From assembly GCF_000482705.1 (NCBI RefSeq), contig NZ_AXWO01000026.1:21429-85428 (forward strand): a DNA stretch of 64,000 nucleotides. The letters run 5' to 3'. Every line of letters begins with the position of its first letter. Within the stretch, counting starts at the first letter, position 1. Positions 55,162 through 63,704 of this stretch are shown piece after piece. Source of the stretch: Glycomyces arizonensis DSM 44726 (GTDB lineage: Bacteria; Actinomycetota; Actinomycetes; Mycobacteriales; Micromonosporaceae). The notes under the pieces were generated by a model. The model did no database searches, was not told where the DNA came from, and worked only from the letters and a program-made list of their open reading frames with translations. A program made the position numbers and the translations under genes.

Positions 55162-55268
55162 TAGCTGCAACCGAACCCTCACACGATTTTGCACTAGCCA
55201 TAACCCAGCGGGACCCCCATCCAAAGCCTCACGGCGAGCGGGACCCCGAACACGAAGGACATCGAATT

Positions 55269-57062
55269 ATGCAAGTACATCGAAGGCGCAGGAGGCTGGC
55301 CGTCACGGCCGCCGCCGTCGCCGCGCTCGGTGCCAGTGCCCTGACCATCGCCTCGGCGAACCAGGCCTTCGCCGAAGAAGGCTGCGAGGTCTCCTACGAC
55401 GTCGTGAACAGCTGGGGCAGCGGATTCCAGGCCAACATTACGATCAGTGCCGGCGAGGCCATCAACGGCTGGGACATCAGCTGGGACTTCCCCAGCGGCG
55501 CGTCCGTCCAGAGCGCCTGGAACGTCGACTGGAGCCAGAGCGGCTCCACGTTCAACGGCTCCGACGTCGGATGGAACGGCTCCATCGCCTCCGGCCAGAG
55601 CGTCCAGGTGTTCGGCTTCGTGGGCTCGGGCAGCTCCGCGTCGCCGGGCCAGTTCACCATCAACGGCGACGTCTGCAACGGCGGCGGCAACGATGACGGC
55701 GGTGACGACGACACCACGCCGCCCGACGACGACACGACGCCGCCGGACGACGGGGACGACGACAACCCGCCGGCAGGCGACAAGGTCGACAACCCGTACG
55801 ACGGTGCCCAGGTCTACGTCAACCCCATCTGGTCGGCCAACGCCGCCGCCGAGCCCGGCGGTGACGCGATCGCGGACGAGCCGACCGGTGTGTGGCTCGA
55901 CCGCATCAGCGCCATCGAGGGCAACGGCTCGGAGACGACCGGCTCGATGGGTCTGGAAGACCACCTCGACGAGGCGGTCGCCCAGGGCGCCGACCTCATC
56001 CAGGTCGTCATCTACAACCTGCCCGGCCGCGACTGCGCCGCCCTGGCCTCCAACGGCGAGCTGGCCGCCGACGAGATCGGCCGCTACGAGTCCGAGTACA
56101 TCGACCCGATCGTCGACATCATGGGCCAGGACAAGTACGCCGACCTCAGGATCGTCAACGTCATCGAGATCGACTCGCTGCCGAACCTGGTGACCAACGT
56201 CTCGCCGCGGGCGACCGCGACCGACAACTGCGACACGATGAAGGCGAACGGCAACTACCAGGAGGGCATCTCCTACGCCGTGTCCGAGCTCGGCGCCCTG
56301 CCGAACACCTACAACTACCTCGACGCCGGGCACCACGGCTGGATCGGCTGGACCGACTCCAACCCGCAGTACGACAACTTCCACGCCTCGGCCGCGATGT
56401 TCGGCACGCTCCTCGGCATGAACGGCATGACCGCCGACGACGTGCACGGCTTCATCACCGACACCGCCAACTACTCGGTGCTCGAGGAGCCCTACTTCGA
56501 CGCCGACACGGTCGTGGGAGGCCAGGCGCTGAACCAGAACCCCGAGGTCAAGTGGATCGACTGGAACGACTACATCGGCGAACTCGCCTTTGCGCAGGAC
56601 TTCCGCGACGATCTGGTGGCCAACGGGTTCAACGAGGACATCGGCATGCTGATCGACACCAGCCGCAACGGCTGGGGCGGCCCCGACCGGCCCACCGCCG
56701 CGTCGACCTCGAACGACCCGGTGACCTTCGTCGACGAGTCGCGCATCGACCGCCGCTACAACAAGGGCAACTGGTGCAACCAGGCCGGTGCCGGCCTCGG
56801 CGAGCGTCCGACCGCCAGCCCCGAGCCGGAGATCGACGCCTACGTGTGGATCAAGCCCCCCGGTGAGTCCGACGGCTCCTCGGAGTTGATCGACAACGAC
56901 GAGGGCAAGGGCTTCGACGAGATGTGCGACCCCGACTACGAGGGCAACCCGCGCAACTCCAACAGCCCGTCCGGTGCCAGGGACAACATGCCCATCTCGG
57001 GCCACTGGTCCTCGGAGCAGTTCGCCGAACTGCTGGACAACGCCTACCCGCCGGTCAACTAG
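55269..57062 (+). CDS. Secreted CBM2-GH6 cellulase
   Basis: A 597-residue exported cellulase. A signal peptide (to about residue 36) is followed by a CBM2 cellulose-binding module (about 38-138) with the surface Trp residues (VVNSWGSGFQANITIS, NGWDISWDF). A Thr/Pro/Asp-rich linker (about 140-175, TTPPDDDTTPPDD) leads to the GH6 catalytic domain (about 180-597) with LPGRDCAALASNGE, IEIDSLPNLVTN, YLDAGHHGWIGW and KPPGESDG. The catalytic part is nearly the same as in the preceding gene over long stretches. It has its own CebR box and terminators, so it is separately transcribed. Confidence 0.93.
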   Translation: MQVHRRRRRLAVTAAAVAALGASALTIASANQAFAEEGCEVSYDVVNSWGSGFQANITISAGEAINGWDISWDFPSGASVQSAWNVDWSQSGSTFNGSDVGWNGSIASGQSVQVFGFVGSGSSASPGQFTINGDVCNGGGNDDGGDDDTTPPDDDTTPPDDGDDDNPPAGDKVDNPYDGAQVYVNPIWSANAAAEPGGDAIADEPTGVWLDRISAIEGNGSETTGSMGLEDHLDEAVAQGADLIQVVIYNLPGRDCAALASNGELAADEIGRYESEYIDPIVDIMGQDKYADLRIVNVIEIDSLPNLVTNVSPRATATDNCDTMKANGNYQEGISYAVSELGALPNTYNYLDAGHHGWIGWTDSNPQYDNFHASAAMFGTLLGMNGMTADDVHGFITDTANYSVLEEPYFDADTVVGGQALNQNPEVKWIDWNDYIGELAFAQDFRDDLVANGFNEDIGMLIDTSRNGWGGPDRPTAASTSNDPVTFVDESRIDRRYNKGNWCNQAGAGLGERPTASPEPEIDAYVWIKPPGESDGSSELIDNDEGKGFDEMCDPDYEGNPRNSNSPSGARDNMPISGHWSSEQFAELLDNAYPPVN

Positions 57063-57069
57063 TGAGTGA

Positions 57070-57106
57070 GCGGCCCGGCGCGCCGCGAGAGGACGCGCCG
57101 GGCCGC
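57070..57106 (+). terminator. Terminator after cellulase gene 2
   Basis: GCGGCCCGGCGCG and its complement form a 13-bp stem with an 11-base loop, eight bases past the stop. Confidence 0.8.
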
Positions 57107-57135
57107 CCGCCCCGGGGAAGACCGACAGCACAATG

Positions 57136-57231
57136 AACGGCTCGGCGCTGTGAGTGGCCGCCGAGCCGTTCCCATAGACCCTATTCTCGGTTCCTTCCGA
57201 ATACGGGGCCCCGCGGGACGGCGGGGCCCCG
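57136..57231. terminator. Two further hairpins between cellulase 2 and tetR
   Basis: AACGGCTCGGCG pairs with CGCCGAGCCGTT (57136-57170), and CGGGGCCCCGC pairs with GCGGGGCCCCG (57204-57231), the second running into TTCTATT. Together they insulate the convergent tetR gene. Confidence 0.75.
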
Positions 57232-57233
57232 TT

Positions 57234-57845
57234 CTATTGCGGCCTGAGGCCGGTCAGCAGGGCGTCCACGACACGTTCGACGACGTCGGGGGCCTGCAGC
57301 TCCGGGTAGTTGCCGTAGACGAGGATCGTCAGCAGCGGACTGGAGAACATCGCGCCGGCCAGCGCCGGGTCGATGTCGTCGCGCAGCTCGCCCCGCTCGG
57401 CCCAGTAGTCGAAGACCTCTTTGACGAACGCTTGGCGCCGCTCCATGAAGTGGTCGTGGTAGCGCTTGTAGTCGGGGTCCTTGGCGACGAGCATCATGCA
57501 CTTGAATATCTTGCGGTCGCGCGGACCGGAGGACTTGCGCATGTTGTTGCCGACGAAGATCAGGTCGTCGCGCATCGAGGTGTGCGGCAGGTTCCGCGGC
57601 AGCGGCGCCTTGACGCTCTCGACGGCCGCCGCCACCAGCGCCTCCTTGGAGGGCCAGCGGCGGTAGATCGTAGCCTTGGAGACGCCGGAGCGCTCGGCCA
57701 CGGCCTCGACGCTGACGTCGGCGATGGTGCCGTGCTCGGCGAGCAGGTCCAGGGTGGCCTCCAGGATCGACCGGCTCACAGCCTCGCTGCGCGGTCGGCC
57801 CTTGGCCGGTATCTGGTCGTCGGTCTCGCCGAGCACGGGTTCCAT
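57234..57845 (-). CDS. TetR family repressor of the adjacent MFS exporter
   Basis: A 203-residue TetR regulator. The helix-turn-helix is VSVEAVAERSGVSKATIYRRW, here residues about 41-61, followed by PSKEALVAAAVES. The C-terminal ligand domain is typical. The gene follows the MFS gene, whose stop lies just before it; ATG 57845 or GTG 57863 (which would overlap the MFS stop) could start it. Its probable operator is the 20-bp palindrome ahead of the MFS gene. Confidence 0.85.
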   Translation of the reverse strand: MEPVLGETDDQIPAKGRPRSEAVSRSILEATLDLLAEHGTIADVSVEAVAERSGVSKATIYRRWPSKEALVAAAVESVKAPLPRNLPHTSMRDDLIFVGNNMRKSSGPRDRKIFKCMMLVAKDPDYKRYHDHFMERRQAFVKEVFDYWAERGELRDDIDPALAGAMFSSPLLTILVYGNYPELQAPDVVERVVDALLTGLRPQ

Positions 57846-57859
57846 GGTTCGATTGTCTC

Positions 57860-59449
57860 TCACACCTCGCTGAGCGCGGGCTCGGCGGCCCGCTCGGGCT
57901 CGGCGACCGGGCCCTGCTCACGGCGTTTTCCCGGGAAGAACGCGGCGATCACGATGAGCCCCAGCAGCGCGACGCCGATGGAGGCGAACGCGGTGGTGTG
58001 GAGCGCGTCGATGAACGAGGTGTTGGCCGCGTCCATGATCTGCGGCGCCGCCTCGGGCGGGATCGCGCCGGACTCGACGGCCGCGTAGGTGGAGGGCAGG
58101 TCCGACTGCGCCGCCTCGGGCAGCTGCGGGACCGCGTCGGCGATCTGGGACTGGTAGGCCTGGGCCATGACGGTGCCGAGCACGGCCACGCCGAGCGCGC
58201 CGCCGGTCTGGCGCAGGGTGTTGCCCAGCGCGGAGGCGACGCCGGCGCGCTCCTTGGGGACCGAGGACATGAGCGTGTTCATCGCGGGCGGCATGAGGTT
58301 CGCCATGCCGGCGCCGGTGACGAAGAACATCGCGATGATGAGCCAGACCGAGGTGTCGGCCTCGTAGGCGAGGCCGGTGACCACGAAGTTGCTGCTCACC
58401 AGCAGCATCGCGACGATGCCGACGGTCTTGGCGCCGAACCGCTCCACCAGAGCGTTCGAGAGCGGCGCGAAGATGAGCATGGAGGCGCCGAACGGCAGGA
58501 ACAGCAGACCGGTCTCCAGCGGCGTGTAGCCCTTGAGCAGCTGGAGGTAGAAGGTCATGAAGAACATCAGGCCCATCATGCCGAAGAAGGTCAGCGTGAT
58601 GATCGCCGAAGAGGCCGAGAAGCGCCGGTTCTTGAACAGGCCCATGTCCAGCGAGGCGTACGGGATGCGCCGCTCCCACAGGACGAAGGCGACGAGGACG
58701 AGCACGCCGAAGCCGATGGTGCCCCAGACCTCGGGGCCGGTCCACGAGCCGGAGTCGCCGGCCTCGATGATGCCGTAGGTGAGGCTGACCAGGCCGACCA
58801 TGGACAGGAGCATGCCGACCAGGTCGGGGCGGGTCTGGCGGCCCTTGGACTCGGGCACGAGGAAGACGATCGCGACGAGGCCGAGGACGATGATCGGGAC
58901 GTTGATCAGGAAGACCGAGCCCCACCAGAAGCGCTCCAGGAGTGCGCCGCCGACGATCGGGCCGATGGCGCCGCCGATGCCGACCGCGCCGGTCCAGATG
59001 CCGAGGGCCTTGGGGAACTCCTTGTGGGAGAAGACGTCGCGCAGGATCGAGAGCGTCGAGGGCATCATGACGGCCGCGCCGGCGCCCATGAGCGCCCGGT
59101 ACCAGATGAGCTGGTCGGGGCTGGAGGCGTAGGCCGACAGCAGCGAGGCGAGGCCGAAGATGAACAGGCCGCCCAGGAGCATGCGCTTGCGGCCGACGCG
59201 GTCGCCGATGACGCCGGAGGCGAACAGGAGGCCCGCGAAGACGAGGGTGTAGGAGTTGATCATCCAGGCCAGTTCGCTCTGGCTGGCGCCGAGGCCCTCG
59301 TTCGGGTCGGCCAGGGTCTTCATGGCGACGTTGAGGACGGTGTTGTCCAAGACGGCGACGATGAGGCTGATGACCAGAACGGCGAGGATGGCCCACCTGC
59401 GCGGGTGGCCGGTGTCCTCCTCGATTGGGTCGGAACGGGTTTCAGTCAC
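57860..59449 (-). CDS. MFS drug exporter, DHA2 (14-helix) type
   Basis: A 529-residue drug:H+ antiporter of the EmrB/QacA group with 14 predicted helices. The DHA2 motif VLDNTVLNVAMKTL lies in helix 1, motif A is GVIGDRVGRKRMLLGG, and motif C-like GIGGAIGPIVGGAL follows in helix 5. GTG 59449 with GGAA upstream was preferred; ATG 59494 has no ribosome site. It is the first gene of a unit with a tetR gene and should be induced when a drug releases that repressor. Confidence 0.9.
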   Translation of the reverse strand: MTETRSDPIEEDTGHPRRWAILAVLVISLIVAVLDNTVLNVAMKTLADPNEGLGASQSELAWMINSYTLVFAGLLFASGVIGDRVGRKRMLLGGLFIFGLASLLSAYASSPDQLIWYRALMGAGAAVMMPSTLSILRDVFSHKEFPKALGIWTGAVGIGGAIGPIVGGALLERFWWGSVFLINVPIIVLGLVAIVFLVPESKGRQTRPDLVGMLLSMVGLVSLTYGIIEAGDSGSWTGPEVWGTIGFGVLVLVAFVLWERRIPYASLDMGLFKNRRFSASSAIITLTFFGMMGLMFFMTFYLQLLKGYTPLETGLLFLPFGASMLIFAPLSNALVERFGAKTVGIVAMLLVSSNFVVTGLAYEADTSVWLIIAMFFVTGAGMANLMPPAMNTLMSSVPKERAGVASALGNTLRQTGGALGVAVLGTVMAQAYQSQIADAVPQLPEAAQSDLPSTYAAVESGAIPPEAAPQIMDAANTSFIDALHTTAFASIGVALLGLIVIAAFFPGKRREQGPVAEPERAAEPALSEV

Positions 59450-59533
59450 GGGGTTTCCATTCTGCGTGTGGATTTCATTCGCTGTGCCACGCATGGCGTG
59501 GTGGTGTTGCGTCTCAGCTTAAGACATTTCGAA

Positions 59534-59553
59534 ACGATACGGTACCGTATCGT
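59534..59553. promoter_or_regulatory. Perfect 20-bp TetR operator
   Basis: ACGATACGGTACCGTATCGT is a perfect palindrome in the gap between the MFS gene and the divergent ubiD gene, 85 bases before the MFS start. Such size and symmetry are usual for TetR sites. Confidence 0.85.
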
Positions 59554-59636
59554 AATGTAGGTCACAGGGAAATCTACTCCCGCCCTCCGACACAACGCGT
59601 CTTCGCGGGTGCCGCATTCCCGCGGCGGGTGGTTGA

Positions 59637-61106
59637 ATGGGCGTCGTGGCCGCGAAATTCCCGTACGACGACCTCCAATCGTTCCTCGCCGCGCTCGAAG
59701 CCGACGGCGAGCTCAAACGCGTCTCCGCCGAGGTCGACCCGCACCTGGAGATCTCCGAGATCACCCGGCGCGTCATCTCGGGCGGCGGACCGGCGCTGCT
59801 GTTCGAGAACCCCGCCGGGAGCGACATGCCCCTGGCGATCAACCTCTTCGGCACCCTCCCCCGCACGGCGAAGGCCCTCGGCGTCGACCGCCTCGACCAG
59901 ATCGGCGAGCGCATCGGCGAGCTCGCCAGGCCCGAGCTGCCCGTCGGCTGGGCCGGCATCCGCGACGGCCTGGGCAAACTCATGCAGCTCAAGTCCGTCC
60001 CGCCCAAGAGGGTGCGCAGGGCCCCCTGCCAGGAGGTCGTCTACAAAGGCGACGACGTCGACCTGGGACGGCTGCCCGGCCTGCAAGTATGGCCCGGCGA
60101 CGGGGGCGTGTTCCACAACTTCGGGTTGACCCACACCAAACACCCCGAGACCGGCAAGCGCAACGTCGGCCTCTACCGGCTCCAGCAGCACGACGAGCGC
60201 ACGCTCGGCCTGCACTGGCAGATCCACAAGAACTCCACCGGCCACTACGCCGAGGCCGAGCGGCGCGGCGAGCGGTTGCCGGTCGCCGTGGCGATCGGCC
60301 CCGACCCGGTCATGGCCTACGCCGCCACCGCGCCGCTGCCGCCCGACATCGACGAGTACCTCTTCGCCGGGTTCCTGCGCGGCGAGCGGGTCGAGATGAC
60401 CGACTGCCTGACCGTGCCGCTCCAGGTCCCGGCCGCCTCGCAGATCGTCCTCGAAGGCTGGGCCGAGCCCGCCGAGCGCCTCCCTGAGGGCCCGTTCGGC
60501 GACCACACCGGCTTCTACACGCCGATCGAGCCGTTCCCGGTGATGCACGTCGAGGCGATGACGATGCGCCGCGACCCGATCTACCACACGATCATCACCT
60601 CGGCCCCGCCGCAGGAGGACCACGGGCTCGGCAAGGCCACCGAGCGGATCTTCCTGCCGCTGGTCAAGATCATGATCCCCGAGATCGTCGACTACGACAT
60701 GCCCGCCGCCGGAGTCTTCCACAACTGCGTGATCGTCTCGATCGACAAGAAGTTCCCCAAGCAGGCCCAGAAGGTCATGAGCGCGATCTGGGGCCTGCAG
60801 ATGATGAGCCTCACCAAGCTCATCGTCGTCGTCGACGCCGACTGCGACGTCCACGACTACCGCGAGGTGGCGTGGCGGGCGCTGGGCAACGTCGACTACT
60901 CGCGGGACCTGCTGCTGACCGAGGGCCCGGTCGACCATCTGGACCACGCCTCGTACCACCAGTTCTGGGGCGGCAAGGCGGGGATCGACGCGACCGCGAA
61001 ATGGCCCGAGGAGGGCTACACGCGCACCTGGCCCCAGGAGGCGCGGATGAGCTCGGCGGTGAAGGCCGCCGTGGACCGGCGCTGGAAAGAGTACGGACTT
61101 GACTGA
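59637..61106 (+). CDS. UbiD-family decarboxylase of menaquinone biosynthesis
   Basis: A 489-residue UbiD-like decarboxylase that uses prenylated FMN. Conserved stretches include VFHNFGLTHTKHPETGKRNV and VPLQVPAASQIVLEGWAEP, then EGPFGDHTGFYTP with the catalytic Glu/Arg region. It overlaps a UbiA gene. In actinobacteria this pair completes the futalosine route: UbiA prenylates dihydroxynaphthoate and UbiD removes a carboxyl group. The order matches SCO4490-SCO4491 as I recall. The final assignment as MqnL rests on context. Confidence 0.88.
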   Translation: MGVVAAKFPYDDLQSFLAALEADGELKRVSAEVDPHLEISEITRRVISGGGPALLFENPAGSDMPLAINLFGTLPRTAKALGVDRLDQIGERIGELARPELPVGWAGIRDGLGKLMQLKSVPPKRVRRAPCQEVVYKGDDVDLGRLPGLQVWPGDGGVFHNFGLTHTKHPETGKRNVGLYRLQQHDERTLGLHWQIHKNSTGHYAEAERRGERLPVAVAIGPDPVMAYAATAPLPPDIDEYLFAGFLRGERVEMTDCLTVPLQVPAASQIVLEGWAEPAERLPEGPFGDHTGFYTPIEPFPVMHVEAMTMRRDPIYHTIITSAPPQEDHGLGKATERIFLPLVKIMIPEIVDYDMPAAGVFHNCVIVSIDKKFPKQAQKVMSAIWGLQMMSLTKLIVVVDADCDVHDYREVAWRALGNVDYSRDLLLTEGPVDHLDHASYHQFWGGKAGIDATAKWPEEGYTRTWPQEARMSSAVKAAVDRRWKEYGLD

Positions 61107-61983
61107 TGTGATCGACCGACCGAACCCCGTCCGCGACTTCCTGAAACTGGTCGCCTTCGAGCACTCGGTCTTCGCGCTGCCCTTCGCCTACCTGGCGACG
61201 CTCACCGTGATGGAACTGGAGGACGCCTTCAGCTGGGGCGTGCTGGCTTTGGTGACCGTCGCGATGGTCTCGGGACGCACCTTGGCGATGGCGGCCAACC
61301 GCATCATCGACCGGGGGATCGACGCGAAGAATCCTCGGACCTCGCAGCGCGAACTCGTGACCGGCAAGGTCAGCCTGCGGACGGCCTACATCGGCTGCGT
61401 GGTGAGCCTGGTGGTGTTCCTCGCCTCGGCCGCATTGCTGAACCCGCTGTGCCTGGTGCTCAGCCCCCTCGCGGTGGCGCCCCTGATCGTCTACCCGTAC
61501 GCCAAGCGCTTCACCGACTATCCGCACGCGGTGCTGGGCCTGGCGCAGCTGGTGGCGCCGGTGGGGGCGTGGCTGGCGGTGACCGGCACCTTCGACGGCT
61601 CGGGCCCGGCGATGGTCCTCGGCCTGGCGGTGGGGCTGTGGATCGGCGGCTTCGATCTGATCTACGCCTGCCAGGACATCGAGGTCGACCGCCGGATCGG
61701 CGTGCGCTCGACACCGGCGAGGTGGGGCGTGAAGGCGGCTTTGGTCGCCTCCAGCGCCACCCACGTGATCGCCTGGCTGTGCTTCGCCTGGTTCGGGGCG
61801 CTGACGGACTTCGGGTTGCCGTACTGGATCGGCCTCGCCCTCGTGGCCGCCGTCCTCGTCTACGAGCACGCGATCGTGAAGCCGGACGATTTGTCGAAGG
61901 CGAACCGGGCCTTCTTCACCGCGAACGGATTCGTGGCGGTGGCGCTGTTCGCGTTCGCACTGGCCGACCTCGCCTTGCGGTGA
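61099..61983 (+). CDS. mqnP: UbiA prenyltransferase (MqnP-like)
   Basis: A 294-residue integral membrane prenyltransferase with nine helices. Both Asp motifs for prenyl diphosphate are present: NRIIDRGIDAKNPRT and YACQDIEVDRRIGVRS. It probably attaches the isoprenoid tail to the 1,4-dihydroxy-6-naphthoate intermediate of futalosine-route menaquinone synthesis. The start is TTG 61099, eight bases inside ubiD, with AAAGAG upstream; GTG 61108 is an alternative. It feeds quinone to enzymes such as the NDH-2 at the other end of the window. Confidence 0.9.
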   Translation: MTDVIDRPNPVRDFLKLVAFEHSVFALPFAYLATLTVMELEDAFSWGVLALVTVAMVSGRTLAMAANRIIDRGIDAKNPRTSQRELVTGKVSLRTAYIGCVVSLVVFLASAALLNPLCLVLSPLAVAPLIVYPYAKRFTDYPHAVLGLAQLVAPVGAWLAVTGTFDGSGPAMVLGLAVGLWIGGFDLIYACQDIEVDRRIGVRSTPARWGVKAALVASSATHVIAWLCFAWFGALTDFGLPYWIGLALVAAVLVYEHAIVKPDDLSKANRAFFTANGFVAVALFAFALADLALR

Positions 61984-61989
61984 GGCGGT

Positions 61990-62559
61990 CTAGGGCCTCG
62001 CGAAGCGCTCCAGCAGGATCGACAAGCGCTGCTCCAGGAGGTCCGGGCGCAGGCGGCCGCCACGGTTCAAGACCGCCAGGCCGTGGATGGCGGCCCAGCC
62101 GACCTCGGTGAAGGCGTCGGGGTCGCGGTCTCCGGCGAGCGGCGCGAACACCGCGTACAGCTCCGCGAAGGCGGCCTTGAGCACCTCGGGGGCGTCGACC
62201 CCGAACGTCAGGCCCTCGGCGAGGGTGAAGATCGCCTCGAACAGGGCCGGGTTGGCGGTCGCGAAGTCGAGGTAGGCCTGCGCGAGGGCCGCGAGTTCAT
62301 CGCCCGGCTCGGCGGCGGTTCTCGCCGCCTTGAAGACCGCGGTGAGCTCGGCGATGCCCTGGAGGGCCACGGCATCGATGATCGCGCCGCGGCCGGCGAA
62401 GTGGCTGTAGAGGACGGGCTGGCTGTATTCGATGCGCTCGGCGAGCTTGCGAATGGTCACCGAGGGCCAGCCGTCGGCCTCGGCCATCTCGCGGGCGGCG
62501 TTGACGATGAGCGTTTCACGTTGGGCGCGTTCGCGTTCGCGGCGCTGCTGGGTAGCCAT
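61990..62559 (-). CDS. TetR regulator of the DUF4267 gene
   Basis: A 189-residue TetR regulator. The DNA-binding region reads WPSVTIRKLAERIEYSQPVL, then YSHFAGRGAIIDAVALQG. The C-terminus carries a TetR_C-type domain. It is divergent from a DUF4267 gene, with two matching 13-bp sites in the gap, the pattern of a self-regulated pair. The end lies six bases from the convergent UbiA stop. Confidence 0.9.
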   Translation of the reverse strand: MATQQRRERERAQRETLIVNAAREMAEADGWPSVTIRKLAERIEYSQPVLYSHFAGRGAIIDAVALQGIAELTAVFKAARTAAEPGDELAALAQAYLDFATANPALFEAIFTLAEGLTFGVDAPEVLKAAFAELYAVFAPLAGDRDPDAFTEVGWAAIHGLAVLNRGGRLRPDLLEQRLSILLERFARP

Positions 62560-62569
62560 GATCACAATC

Positions 62570-62632
62570 CTAGCATCGCTAGACATTCGAGCAAAGCTAT
62601 GCTAGCGTCATTCATGTTCCTAGCAACGCTAG
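62570..62632. promoter_or_regulatory. Duplicated TetR-type operators
   Basis: CTAGCATCGCTAG (62570-62582) and CTAGCAACGCTAG (62620-62632) are 13-bp near-palindromes (CTAGC-N3-GCTAG), 50 bases apart start to start, with a partial site GCTATGCTAGC between. They flank the divergent starts of the TetR and DUF4267 genes. Confidence 0.8.
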
Positions 62633-62661
62633 ATTTCCTAACTACGAACAAGGAGTCCCCC

Positions 62662-63096
62662 ATGGCCCGCCGCATCATCGCCGACGTCCTCACCGTGCTC
62701 GGCGTCCTCTTCGTCTTCTCCTTCGGCCTCCAGTTCCTCCTCACCCCCGCGGCCGTCGCCCCGACCATGGGCTTCGCCCACTGGCCGACCGGCGAGGCCG
62801 CCGACTTCCTCAGCGTCAAGGGCGTGCGCGACCTGGCCTCCGCGATCGTGATCGTGGTGCTGCTGGCGATCCGCGAGCGCCGCGCGCTCGGGTGGGCGCT
62901 CCTGGTCATCGCGCTCATCCCGATCGGCGACGGCTCACTCATCCTCATCCACGGCGGCAGTGTCGCCACGGCGTTCTCCGTCCACTACGCCACCGCCGTC
63001 GGCGTCGCCGTCACCGGCCTGCTCCAACTCTCGGTGGCCAAGCGAGCCAAGGGCGCCGAGCGAGTCGAGCGCGCGGAGGCGAAGTCCGCGGCCTGA
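62662..63096 (+). CDS. DUF4267 membrane protein
   Basis: A 144-residue membrane protein with four helices, beginning MARRIIADVLTVLGVLFVFS. The segment FLSVKGVRDLASAIVIVVLL is typical of DUF4267. AAGGAG lies six bases before the ATG. Function unknown; the family is often next to a TetR repressor, as here, so it may respond to a small molecule. Confidence 0.8.
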   Translation: MARRIIADVLTVLGVLFVFSFGLQFLLTPAAVAPTMGFAHWPTGEAADFLSVKGVRDLASAIVIVVLLAIRERRALGWALLVIALIPIGDGSLILIHGGSVATAFSVHYATAVGVAVTGLLQLSVAKRAKGAERVERAEAKSAA

Positions 63097-63307
63097 ACGC
63101 GGAGAGGGCCGCCCGCTTCGCATAGCGGGTGGCCGGTCGCGTCTCGCATGATCGGGCATGATCAGGGACGGCGCCTGGGGAGCCCGGCAATGGCCCTTGT
63201 GGAGTTGGCGGGATCGGTGCCGTGGAAGGTTGCGGTGCGCTGAGGCGGCGACAAAGACGAGACGGGAGGGACGAGGTGGGTCGTCGAAGACAGCACACCG
63301 TTTCCGA

Positions 63308-63505
63308 AGTTATCCACAGGCCCCGCAGGCCGCCGTCGGGAGTTATCCACAGGCCCAGAAACTTTTCCTTGACCGGTTTTGGGGCGTCTGTCAGGCTGGC
63401 GAGGACTTTCGTGGTGTGCAGGACGGCGGCGGGTGGGTACAGAGGGGCGGAGTAGCGCCCCCGGCGCCCCACGGGCGCCCGGCGCGGGGTTACGAGTCGA
63501 ACACC
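63308..63505. repeat. Dispersed repeat, copy B
   Basis: Second copy of the 39261-39453 repeat, with TTATCCACA at 63310-63318 and 63343-63351. It lies in the 608-base gap between DUF4267 and the DUF222 gene. The rest of that gap (63097-63307 and 63506-63704) shows no gene; TATAGC at 63647-63652 is a possible -10 for the DUF222 gene. Confidence 0.8.
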
Positions 63506-63704
63506 CCTCAAGACGGTCTATTCCTCTATGGAGTCCTTATGCGGGTCGGCCTGTTGCCTTGGTGGGCAGGGGGTTCGGGGCTGAAACATGAAACCTTTCG
63601 CATCCTTCGGGTGATGACGAACCGGCCCTGGCCTGGGATCATTGGTGTATAGCACGAACCGCCGGAAACGGCAGGCTCGTACAGATCACCAAGGGAGGTG
63701 TGAC

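Noticed and set aside
39261..63505. Direct repeats as boundaries of a 24-kb mobile island
   Set aside because: The region between holds housekeeping genes (acetoacetyl-CoA synthetase, menaquinone genes, bldC) and no integrase or transposase; the repeat looks dispersed instead.
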